A stretch of DNA of 6,485 bases from Chitinophagaceae bacterium. Lineage in GTDB: Bacteria; Bacteroidota; Bacteroidia; Chitinophagales; UBA10324. Made by a program: the position numbers and the translations under genes. The stretch covers positions 1 to 6,485 of the forward strand of contig JAHEZG010000229.1 in assembly GCA_023251195.1 (NCBI GenBank). Reading direction: 5' to 3'. Every line of letters starts with the position of its first letter. Within the stretch, counting starts at the first letter, position 1. The notes under the pieces are model-generated. The model was not told the origin of the DNA and did not search any database. It saw nothing but the letters and a program-made list of their open reading frames with translations. Positions 1-6,076 of the stretch are shown in pieces.

Positions 1-85
1 ATTGGTATTTGCAGAAGGTGCATATCGAACCAATAGAGCGAATGAGGTGCTAACGCTATTATGTAGTAACAGCAAGGGTTTCACC

Positions 86-130
86 AAAAAAACCAATGGG
101 CAAGAAGTTATTTCTAACGACTTGCCCATT
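86..130 (-). terminator. Intrinsic terminator of the tRNA-Asn gene
   Basis: A perfect 10-bp inverted repeat (AATGGGCAAG at 95-104, CTTGCCCATT at 121-130) encloses a second perfect 4-bp stem (GTTA 107-110, TAAC 115-118) with a TTTC loop; an AA/GA internal mismatch joins the two stems. On the minus strand the hairpin begins four bases after the tRNA 3' end. Two C's follow it and then seven T's (A-run at 86-92 on the plus strand). Stem plus U-tract immediately after a tRNA is the standard layout of a Rho-independent terminator. Confidence 0.85.
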
Positions 131-134
131 CTTG

Positions 135-208
135 CTCCCCCTTCTGGACTTGAACCAGAGACCCTCTGATTAACAGTCAGATGCTCTAACCAACTGAGCT
201 AAGGAGGA
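135..208 (-). tRNA. tRNA-Asn, anticodon GTT
   Basis: The minus strand folds into a complete 74-nt cloverleaf. The acceptor stem is TCCTCCT/AGGGGGA with one G-T wobble, the D-arm is GCTC/GAGC, the anticodon stem is TCTGA/TCAGA with loop CTGTTAA, and the T-arm is TCTGG-TTCAAGT-CCAGA. The discriminator base is G. The anticodon GTT reads the Asn codons AAC and AAU. The 3' CCA is not encoded (GCA follows), so it must be added by tRNA nucleotidyltransferase. The gene stands alone with its own promoter upstream and terminator downstream, transcribed away from comM. Confidence 0.97.
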
Positions 209-237
209 ATTTTAACCCGATTTTAAATTCGGGAGTG

Positions 238-268
238 CAAATATATTCTTATCATCAAATGAACCAAA
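238..268 (-). promoter_or_regulatory. Bacteroidota-type promoter for tRNA-Asn
   Basis: On the minus strand TATATTTG (plus-strand CAAATATA, 238-245) matches the Bacteroidota -7 consensus TAnnTTTG exactly. A TTTG -33 element (CAAA at 265-268) lies 19 nt upstream, within the usual spacing. The predicted transcription start is near 231-234, giving a leader of roughly 25 nt before the tRNA. A small inverted repeat (CCCGA 216-220, TCGGG 229-233) sits in that leader. Matches are read by eye; there is no experimental support. Confidence 0.7.
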
Positions 269-366
269 CACCGGAACTATTTTCTTTAAACCATCGGAGA
301 TAATTTTATACTAAGTTTTTAACTTAACATTTCCCATTATCAATTTCGCTTTTACTTTTATTGCCT

Positions 367-1908
367 ATGCTGGTAAAAACTTATGGCTCTGCTGTACTAG
401 GAATAGATGCACAAACCATCACCATTGAAACTTATTACGGAAGCGGCGATTTAAAATATGTAGTCGTTGGTCTGGCTGATGGTGCAGTGCGCGAAAGTTT
501 ATTTCGCATCGAAGCCGCATTTAAAACTGTTGGATTAAAAATGCCTCGACAACGGTTGGTGGTAAATCTTGCCCCTGCTGATTTGCGCAAAGAAGGTTCT
601 GCTTATGATTTACCGATGGCAATTGGAATTCTTGCTGTATCCGAACAAATCGAAACCGAACTGTTACACCAGTATATTATCATGGGTGAACTTTCGCTCG
701 ATGGAAGTTTGCGACCAATTAAAGGCGCACTACCCATTGCCATTCAGGCGCGCAAGGAAGAATACAAAGGTTTTATTCTGCCAAAAGAAAATGCGCGCGA
801 AGCAGCTATCGTCAGCAACATTGATGTGTATGGAATGACGCACATCAACGAGGTGATTGATTTCCTCAATGGAAAAAGTAAACCTGAACCAATTGTGGTT
901 GACACACGAAAGGAATTTGCTGAATCCCAAAACAATCTCGACTTTGATTTCTCAGAAGTAAAAGGTCAGGAAAATATTAAGCGCGCCATGGAAATTTCTG
1001 CGGCAGGTGGACATAATGTTATTCTCATTGGTCCTCCGGGAGCAGGTAAAACTATGCTCGCAAAAAGATTGCCTACCATACTTCCCCCACTCTCTTTAAT
1101 CGAAGCATTAGAAACAACAAAGATTCATTCTGTTGCCGGAAAATTGCCTGCTGATACAGCACTCGTTTCACTGCGGCCTTTCCGTTCGCCGCATCACACT
1201 ATCAGCGATGTGGCTTTAGTTGGTGGTGGAAATAATCCGCAGCCCGGAGAAATTTCGCTCGCACATAATGGAGTTTTATTTTTAGATGAGTTGCCGGAAT
1301 TCAAGCGAACTGTGCTCGAAGTGTTACGGCAACCAATGGAAGAACGCAAGGTCACCATTTCTCGCGCGCGTTTTTCAGTGGACTATCCTTCGAGTTTTAT
1401 GTTGGTGGCTTCAATGAATCCGTGTCCGTGCGGTTATTATAATCATCCGGAGAAAGAATGTGTGTGTGCTCCGGGAGTTGTTCAGAAATATCTGAATAAA
1501 ATTTCAGGGCCACTGCTGGACCGAATTGATTTGCATGTGGAAGTAACTCCTGTTCCGTTCTCTGAGTTATCATCGAAATCTGTTTCTGAAAAAAGTGAAT
1601 CCATTCGCGAGCGCGTAGTGAAAGCAAGAAATATTCAGATAGAAAGATTTAAAGAAAAGAAAAACATTCACAGCAATGCGCAAATGGAAAGCAAGCAGGT
1701 GCGCGAAATATGCAAGCTCACTTCAGCAGGCGAAACACTTTTAAAAACTGCAATGGAAAGATTGAATTTATCAGCGCGAGCATATGATCGTATTTTAAAA
1801 GTTGCAAGAACAATTGCCGACCTTTCAGATAGTGAGGATATTAAAACCGAACACCTTGCCGAAGCCATTCACTACCGCAGTCTCGATAAAGAAAACTGGG
1901 CAGGATAA
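367..1908 (+). CDS. comM: ComM/YifB family Mg-chelatase-like AAA+ ATPase
   Basis: This is a 513-aa protein, close to the usual family length of about 510. The N-terminal Lon-like ChlI domain includes GELSLDGSLRPIKGALP near residues 107-123. The AAA+ core has Walker A GPPGAGKT (222-229), the FRSPHHTISDVALVGGG segment, Walker B VLFLDE (303-308), a four-cysteine insert starting NPCPCGYY (Cys353, 355, 365, 367) and the arginine motif GPLLDRIDLHVEV (381-393). The C-terminal Mg-chelatase helical domain follows. In Vibrio cholerae ComM is a hexameric helicase driving branch migration during natural transformation; the family is also common in bacteria not known to be competent, so transformation here is only a possibility. 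I chose ATG 367 because family members start MLVKT(Y/F)GSAV; TTG 361 would add only two residues. There is no Shine-Dalgarno. The only promoter-like site I see is weak (TAAGTTTT, 312-319). The next gene begins 12 bases after the stop, suggesting cotranscription. Confidence 0.95.
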   Translation: MLVKTYGSAVLGIDAQTITIETYYGSGDLKYVVVGLADGAVRESLFRIEAAFKTVGLKMPRQRLVVNLAPADLRKEGSAYDLPMAIGILAVSEQIETELLHQYIIMGELSLDGSLRPIKGALPIAIQARKEEYKGFILPKENAREAAIVSNIDVYGMTHINEVIDFLNGKSKPEPIVVDTRKEFAESQNNLDFDFSEVKGQENIKRAMEISAAGGHNVILIGPPGAGKTMLAKRLPTILPPLSLIEALETTKIHSVAGKLPADTALVSLRPFRSPHHTISDVALVGGGNNPQPGEISLAHNGVLFLDELPEFKRTVLEVLRQPMEERKVTISRARFSVDYPSSFMLVASMNPCPCGYYNHPEKECVCAPGVVQKYLNKISGPLLDRIDLHVEVTPVPFSELSSKSVSEKSESIRERVVKARNIQIERFKEKKNIHSNAQMESKQVREICKLTSAGETLLKTAMERLNLSARAYDRILKVARTIADLSDSEDIKTEHLAEAIHYRSLDKENWAG

Positions 1909-1920
1909 TTTTTCATTCAA

Positions 1921-2823
1921 ATGAAAAACATTCTAATAACCGGTGCATCAGGTTTAATCGGACAACGACTGACAGAAATTTTATTGGAGAAAAGTTTTAT
2001 TGTCCGGCATCTCTCCCGAAAAAAAGGCGATGGAATGGTTCCGACTTTTATCTGGAACACCGAGAAAAAAGAAATTGATAAAACTGCTTTTGAAAATGCA
2101 GATGCAATCATTCATCTCGCCGGAACAAATATTTATGAGAAGCGATGGAATGCAGCAGTCAAAAGAAATATTTACAACAGCCGCATCAACGGAACACAAT
2201 TTTTAATTCAATCGCTGAAAGAAAATCCGAATCAAGTAAAAACAATTGTGAGCGCATCGGGCATCGGATATTATGGCAACAGAAAAAATGAAATTGTCGC
2301 TGAAGAAACTGAACCTGCAAATTCCTTTCTGGGAAATGTTTGCCACGATTGGGAAAATGAAGTTCGGAAGGCAGAAACAATAAATATCCGAGCTGTACAA
2401 CTTCGAACCGGAATTGTGCTTGCAAAAAATTCAGGCGCCATGAAAGAATTAGAATTGCCGTTGAAATTTTTTATTCACCCGATATTTCTTCCCGGCTCAC
2501 AACACTGGAGCTGGATTCATATTGATGATGTTTGCAATCTGTTTATTCACGCCATTGAAAATCAAAACATGATTGGTGCTTACAATGCAGTGGCACCGCA
2601 ATCAGTTTCTTATGCTGAATTTATAAAAACATTGGAGCGTGTGATGCGAAAAAAAACTTTGCCTGCTCCAGCAACGAAATGGATGTTAAAAATTATTTCA
2701 GGCGAATTTGCCGAAGCACTTTTTGAAGATTGTAATTGCTCTGCACAAAAAGTTTTGGATGCAGGTTTTCAGTTTCAATTTCCTGAATTGGAAAAAGCAA
2801 TGAAAAATCTTTTGTCTGAGTAA
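1921..2823 (+). CDS. TIGR01777-family NAD(P)-dependent epimerase
   Basis: This 300-aa protein is an extended short-chain dehydrogenase/reductase related to E. coli YfcH and plant SULA (GIANT CHLOROPLAST 1). The N-terminal Rossmann fold has GASGLIG (8-14) for the dinucleotide, followed by DAIIHLAGTNI (61-71). The family signature SASGIGYYGN spans 111-120, then CHDWE (141-145), RAVQLRTGIVL (157-167) and WSWIHIDDV (196-204). The C-terminal DUF1731 domain begins near APATKW (249) and includes the AGFQFQFPELEKAM helix. Length and domain order are normal. The physiological substrate of bacterial members is not settled, so only a sugar-nucleotide epimerase-like oxidoreductase role can be proposed. 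ATG 1921 lies 12 bases after the comM stop and is the obvious start, so the two are probably in one transcript. No Shine-Dalgarno is visible. Confidence 0.92.
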   Translation: MKNILITGASGLIGQRLTEILLEKSFIVRHLSRKKGDGMVPTFIWNTEKKEIDKTAFENADAIIHLAGTNIYEKRWNAAVKRNIYNSRINGTQFLIQSLKENPNQVKTIVSASGIGYYGNRKNEIVAEETEPANSFLGNVCHDWENEVRKAETINIRAVQLRTGIVLAKNSGAMKELELPLKFFIHPIFLPGSQHWSWIHIDDVCNLFIHAIENQNMIGAYNAVAPQSVSYAEFIKTLERVMRKKTLPAPATKWMLKIISGEFAEALFEDCNCSAQKVLDAGFQFQFPELEKAMKNLLSE

Positions 2824-2878
2824 AATCAAATTCAAAAACAAAAACACGCATCTGAAAAGCAGCGATTATTTTCGCCTC

Positions 2879-3631
2879 ATGCGAAAACTCAGTTTACTGT
2901 TTTGTTTGCTCACCTTTCACTCCATTGCGCAAAAGACCACCAACATTAAAGACACGGTGGTAAATGCGCGCATCATCAGCGTTGCATACAACTACGAAAT
3001 TCCGGCGGCGGATATGGCGAAACGATTTGGCAATGGCTCAATGCTCGATGCGAGTTTTTTATTCAAGTTCGGAAAGAACTGGTTGGTGGGAGCAACCGGA
3101 AGTTTTTTATACAGCGCCAACATTCGCGAAGACACCATTTTGGATGCACTGAAAACTGCATCCGGAAATTTTATCAATAACAACGGCATCTATTCCTCCA
3201 TTGTGCTGAATGAAAGAGGTTATGTTGTACAGGGAAAATTTGGAAAAATTATTCCTGCATTTCACAGTAATCCGAACTCAGGGGTTATGGCTGTGATTGG
3301 TGCTGGGTTCATGCAACACAAAATTAAAATTCAACAAATCGGTAACGACCTTCCACAGTTTGCCGGTGATTATGTAAAAGGTTATGACCGGCTCACCAAT
3401 GGATTTTGCACCAGTCAGTTTATTGGTTACGCTCATTTCGACCCGCACAAACTCTTGAATTTTTATACCGGAATTGATGTAACAGAAGGTTTCACGCAAA
3501 ACCGTCGCGACTGGAATTTTGATTCGCAAGCAAAAGATGATTCGCAGCGAATAGATATTTTAATCGGCTTGAAATTCGCGTGGTTTCTTCCGCTTTATGG
3601 TCACACTTATCAGGAATTTTATACGCATTAA
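2879..3631 (+). CDS. Exported protein, probable outer-membrane beta-barrel
   Basis: This is a 250-aa protein with a clear signal peptide: MRK, a hydrophobic stretch LSLLFCLLTF, and likely cleavage around SIA-Q at residues 16-18, a common Bacteroidota site. Cys9 lies inside the hydrophobic core and is not a convincing lipobox. The mature part has short alternating hydrophobic/polar segments (for example DASFLFKFGKNWLVGATGSF), Gly and aromatic residues, and a C-terminal GLKFAWFLPLYG followed by EFYTH, as expected for a small outer-membrane barrel. I recall similar uncharacterised Bacteroidota proteins ending in a Pro/Tyr-rich tail, but cannot name a family. Its stop overlaps the waaA start by one base (TAATG at 3629-3633), so translational coupling and an LPS/envelope role are reasonable inferences. 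The exact function is unknown. It lies 55 bp after the epimerase, with no terminator visible between them. Confidence 0.8.
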   Translation: MRKLSLLFCLLTFHSIAQKTTNIKDTVVNARIISVAYNYEIPAADMAKRFGNGSMLDASFLFKFGKNWLVGATGSFLYSANIREDTILDALKTASGNFINNNGIYSSIVLNERGYVVQGKFGKIIPAFHSNPNSGVMAVIGAGFMQHKIKIQQIGNDLPQFAGDYVKGYDRLTNGFCTSQFIGYAHFDPHKLLNFYTGIDVTEGFTQNRRDWNFDSQAKDDSQRIDILIGLKFAWFLPLYGHTYQEFYTH

Positions 3632-4798
3632 TGAATTCACTTTTTTTGTTCGCTTACGATTTGGCTATTCAGTTTTATGCGGGTGCTATTCGTGTAGCAG
3701 CATTTTTCAATCCGAAAGCAAAGTTGTGGTTAAGCGGAAGAAAAAATTTATTGCAGCAGATAAAACAAACTGTTACACCTAACAATAATTTAATCTGGAT
3801 TCACTGCGCCTTTTTTTTCGCCAAGCGGATATGAGTTGCGAAAAAATTATTCCGGTGCCGATTATATTTTCTACTTACCGCTCGATACACGAAAAAATGC
3901 AAAAGCATTTATTGAAATCATAAACCCTCGAATAGCAATTTTTGTGAAGTACGAATTCTGGTTTCATCATCTGAATGAATTGCGTAAGAAAAATATTCCT
4001 TCCATTCTTATCTCCGGAATTTTCAGAAGAGAACAGATTTTTTTTAAGTGGTGCGGCAAATCATTTCAATCTGTTTTAAAATCTTTCAAAACCATTTTTG
4101 TTCAGGATAAAAATTCAATGGAACTGTTACAGCAGTTTGGAATCAGCAACACCACACTTTCATCCGACACACGATTCGACAGAGTGATTCAGGTGAAGAA
4201 TGAAGCCAAACAATTTCCTGAGATAGAAAAGTTCTGCGGCGATAAAAAAATTATAGTTGCCGGAAGCACATGGCAAGAAGATGAAAATATTTTACTGAGC
4301 TTCATCAAAAATCAACCTGATTCAAATCTGAAATGGATTATCGCTCCGCATGAAATAAGTGAATCACACATTTCAAATCTGCTGAATCAATTAGGAGAAA
4401 AAGCAATTCGCTATTCGGAAATACAAAATGCAACTACTCAAAAACAATTTTTAATAATAGATAATGTCGGCATGTTAAGCAGTTTGTATCGCTATGGAAC
4501 CATTTCGTATGTGGGTGGAGGTTTCGGAAAAGGCATACATAATATTCTCGAAGCGGCAGTGTATGGCATTCCGGTTTTATTCGGACCGAATTATAAAAAA
4601 TTCAGAGAAGCAAATGATTTGGTTACTGAACAATGCTGTTACACCATTCAAAACGAAAATGAATTTGCTTCAAAGGTGAATCAATTGCTTGCCGATAAAA
4701 AAATATACGAACAAAGTGTAACAGGTTGCACAAAATATGTGCAAACAAAAACCGGAGCAACTGAACAAATTGTTCAGTACATCAATACACTTTTTTAA
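3631..4798 (+). pseudogene. waaA: Kdo transferase (WaaA/KdtA), disrupted
   Basis: The intact enzyme is a GT-B glycosyltransferase at the inner membrane that transfers Kdo from CMP-Kdo to lipid A precursor. Here the reading frame is split. ATG 3631 opens 60 typical N-terminal codons: a membrane-associated start (YDLAIQFYAGAIRVAAFFNPKAK), the GRKN motif and WIHCA. It then goes out of frame and stops at TGA 3832-3834. The rest, in the +1 frame from 3812, gives FFSPSGYELRKNYSGADYIF, then VKYEFWF, DTRFDRV, AGSTWQEDE, IDNVGMLSSLYRYG and VGGGFGKGIHNILEAA (from 4511), all strongly family-like, ending at TAA 4796-4798. The two pieces total 388 aa; about 27 residues between HCA and FFSPSGYE, including the (A/S/T)SxGE catalytic Glu, are absent. 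An automatic annotation would show only a 320-aa fragment from TTG 3836. One odd residue is Ser (4163-4165) where Gly usually precedes DTRFDRV. A genuine pseudogene or an assembly deletion are both possible. Confidence 0.85.
3808..3820 (+). other. Deletion/frameshift junction in waaA (T8 run)
   Basis: GCC (3808-3810) is the Ala codon of the N-terminal HCA motif. It is followed directly by eight T's (3811-3818) and CG. Homology resumes as TTT TTT TCG (Phe-Phe-Ser) from 3812. An intact sequence such as ACT TTT TTT TCG would naturally contain T8, so a deletion of about 80 bp ending just before the T of a Thr codon would explain both the missing residues and the one-base frame change. The exact deletion length is inferred from family alignment recalled from memory. 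Confidence 0.75.
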
Positions 4799-4826
4799 AT
4801 AACCTTTAATCGAAAAATTGCACAGT

Positions 4827-4888
4827 CTTCGAAAAGCTCAGACTGACAGAAATTAAATAGTGTCAATGTCACACTGAGCTTGTCGAAG
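4827..4888. repeat. Imperfect inverted repeat between convergent genes
   Basis: Two 22-nt arms face each other: CTTCGAAAAGCTCAGACTGACA (4827-4848, 22 nt) and the segment at 4867-4888 whose reverse complement differs from arm one at three positions (19/22 match), with an 18-nt spacer. The right arm contains CACTGAGCTTGTCGAAGTG, a palindromic intergenic sequence that I recall as highly repeated in many Bacteroidota genomes. It lies between the convergent ends of waaA (4798) and the gene ending at 4922. The transcript could form a long hairpin acting as a bidirectional terminator or stabiliser, although no good T-run follows on either strand. Confidence 0.75.
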
Positions 4889-4921
4889 TGTTGAAATCAA
4901 AAGAAATTTTCAGAAAATAAT

Positions 4922-5773
4922 TCAGACTAAAAACCGGCGTTCTACAATATTGTAAAACTCAGCCACCATTTCGTCCTGCGTATTCCAAAGCAACCGGGTA
5001 CGCAATGAATTCTCAATATAATCCATTGCCTCATCGTAGTTGGTGCTGGTATTAATTTTTTCTATTGACTCGTCGTACAACCTTGCATCATTATTAAATA
5101 AAAAATTGATGTACGAAAATCTTTTGTTTAACCCGATAAAAGTTTTCAAATCTTTAATCGGTGCCTTCCGCAATTTATCGTTCAGTTCAGTATGAGGTTG
5201 ATTTAATTTTTCATTTACTGTTGGCTTAGCACCCTTTGCCGAGTATATATCTGATACAGTTTTTTGAGTCCCTTTACCGGAATAAACCTGATTAATCGAT
5301 TGTCCCGGATTATTTTTCAATACCGCATCATCATTAGTTGCATAATGTGTTCCGTTTCCATTTACGCCATTACCGTTTTGCGCCCCATTAGCCAGCGGAC
5401 TGGTTGGCGCTACCTGCTGTGGTTTAGGTTGCTCAATTTCTTGAGGAGGTTGTTGGGCAGGTGGCTGTAGGTGCTGAACCGGTGGAATGTATTGTTGTGG
5501 CGGAGGTGCCTGCTGCTGCTGATAATATTGCTGAGGTGGAGGAGGTGGAGCTGTTGGTTGCTGGTATTGTGGAGGAAACTGTTGCATCACATTCGCCTGC
5601 GGATGATCAACCGGCAACGACAATGTCATTTCATACAATTCACGAACATAATTGAGTAATAAATCCTTATCAATTTTATTAATTACTCCGTTGTTAAATT
5701 GAATAGACTGAAACAAGTAGTTGATCTTTTCAATCAACACCGAAATTTTTGTTTCAATTTTTATATCAGCCAT
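4922..5773 (-). CDS. Conserved Bacteroidota protein with Pro/Gln-rich linker
   Basis: This is a 283-aa soluble protein with no signal peptide or membrane segment. Residues 1-55 look helical (KISVLIEKINYLFQSIQF). Residues 64-121 are almost entirely Pro, Gln and Tyr, followed by an Asn/Gly-rich stretch (129-142). Residues 163-175 and 176-188 form a tandem 13-residue repeat of pattern [VI]YSxKGxxxTVx[DE]. Then come two short related motifs, TVNEKL (185-190) and ELNDKL (196-201). The C-terminal 80 residues (IKDLKTFIGLNKRFSYINFLF, then helices ending VERRFLV) are the conserved part and resemble a recurrent Bacteroidota family of unknown function. I do not know its role; an ordered N-domain and C-domain joined by a disordered linker suggests a scaffold or adaptor. 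I chose ATG 5773 over TTG 5791, because a -7 promoter box overlaps the TTG. It is transcribed convergently toward waaA. Confidence 0.85.
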   Translation of the reverse strand: MADIKIETKISVLIEKINYLFQSIQFNNGVINKIDKDLLLNYVRELYEMTLSLPVDHPQANVMQQFPPQYQQPTAPPPPPQQYYQQQQAPPPQQYIPPVQHLQPPAQQPPQEIEQPKPQQVAPTSPLANGAQNGNGVNGNGTHYATNDDAVLKNNPGQSINQVYSGKGTQKTVSDIYSAKGAKPTVNEKLNQPHTELNDKLRKAPIKDLKTFIGLNKRFSYINFLFNNDARLYDESIEKINTSTNYDEAMDYIENSLRTRLLWNTQDEMVAEFYNIVERRFLV

Positions 5774-5788
5774 AATTTGTTCGCGTTG

Positions 5789-5796
5789 CAAAGCTA
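5789..5796 (-). promoter_or_regulatory. Putative -7 box for the Pro/Gln-rich gene
   Basis: Minus-strand TAGCTTTG (plus CAAAGCTA) matches the Bacteroidota -7 consensus TAnnTTTG. No good TTTG lies 17-23 nt upstream; the best nearby is TTCA. The start of transcription would be near 5783-5785, leaving a leader of only about 10 nt before ATG 5773. It therefore supports that start codon over TTG 5791, but the call is tentative. Confidence 0.35.
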
Positions 5797-5813
5797 ATCT
5801 TTCCTAATCTTTA
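5794..5813. repeat. Two-copy 10-bp tandem repeat at the promoter
   Basis: CTAATCTTTC (5794-5803) is followed directly by CTAATCTTTA (5804-5813), nine of ten bases identical. It overlaps the upstream edge of the putative -7 box of the minus-strand gene, so it could be a regulator binding site or a small replication-slippage duplication. Confidence 0.5.
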
Positions 5814-5881
5814 GTTGAATTTTATATTCTGTTTCTTGAGCAAAGAGCATTGAATTTATGAATGCAAAACCAACCGCGTCT

Positions 5882-5930
5882 GTGCCCCTCTCCCCTTGGA
5901 GAGGGGTTAAGGGTGAGGCTTTTGTCGCGA
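5882..5930. repeat. GC-rich palindromic interspersed repeat
   Basis: CCCCTCTCC (5885-5893) and GGAGAGGGG (5898-5906) form a perfect 9-bp stem with a CCTT loop, flanked by TTAAGGGTGAGG. On the minus strand this reads CCTCACCC TTAA CCCCTCTCC, a widespread intergenic repeat pattern in Bacteroidota and some other bacteria (known from memory, not searched). It is far more GC-rich than the surrounding DNA. No T-run follows closely, so it is not an obvious terminator. Confidence 0.7.
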
Positions 5931-6076
5931 AATTTTTTATTGCCAAATCTATTTTCAAAATTAAATTATACTCAATAAACGATAAAAATTTGTTGTTGGT
6001 TTGCGTGCTAAAAATATTCATTAGAGAATTGGAAAAGTTTTATGAATTTTCGCATTCGCAAACAAAACCCTGAAAC

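Larger units (their letters stand above)
5774..6076. other. Gene-free intergenic stretch between divergent genes
   Basis: This region of about 300 bp separates the minus-strand Pro/Gln-rich gene from tdk. It contains a -7-like box and 10-bp tandem repeat near 5789-5813 and a GC-rich palindromic repeat at 5882-5930. The rest is AT-rich. Open frames on both strands run through the palindrome (5858-6073 plus, 5794-6021 minus), but they look like low-complexity read-through of the repeat (e.g. SPLTPLQGERG) rather than genes. I see no exact TAnnTTTG box for tdk. Confidence 0.6.

Noticed and set aside
2..169. Plus-strand open frame running from the left edge through the tRNA antisense strand
   Set aside because: It crosses the tRNA terminator and the tRNA itself and ends in the typical antisense-tRNA peptide PSGLEPETL. 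The first 55 codons match nothing I recognise, and the minus strand of 1-85 is equally open, so I do not call a gene or an integrated element.
3580..3834. 84-aa frame starting inside the barrel gene
   Set aside because: Its first part is out-of-frame translation of the barrel gene. The real content begins at ATG 3631 and is the N-terminus of waaA, so it was merged into the pseudogene.
3811..3834. Programmed ribosomal frameshift in waaA
   Set aside because: A +1 shift at the T-run would still leave the catalytic glutamate segment missing, and waaA is not known to use frameshifting.
5411..5584. CRISPR-like or satellite repeat in the Gln/Pro-rich stretch
   Set aside because: The repetition is of codons only, with no regular unit and spacer structure. 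It is protein low complexity.
5461..5655. Plus-strand open frames opposite the Pro/Gln-rich linker
   Set aside because: They are the antisense of CAG/CCA-type repeats, giving Val/Ala/Glu- or Leu/Trp-rich nonsense. The minus-strand frame is the conserved one.
5794..6021. Minus-strand 75-aa open frame upstream of the Pro/Gln-rich gene
   Set aside because: It contains the repeat-derived SPLTPLQGERG peptide and overlaps the putative promoter. It looks like read-through of an interspersed repeat.
5858..6073. Plus-strand 71-aa open frame upstream of tdk
   Set aside because: It passes straight through the GC-rich palindromic repeat and then AT-rich DNA, has no recognisable domain, and ends just before tdk by chance.
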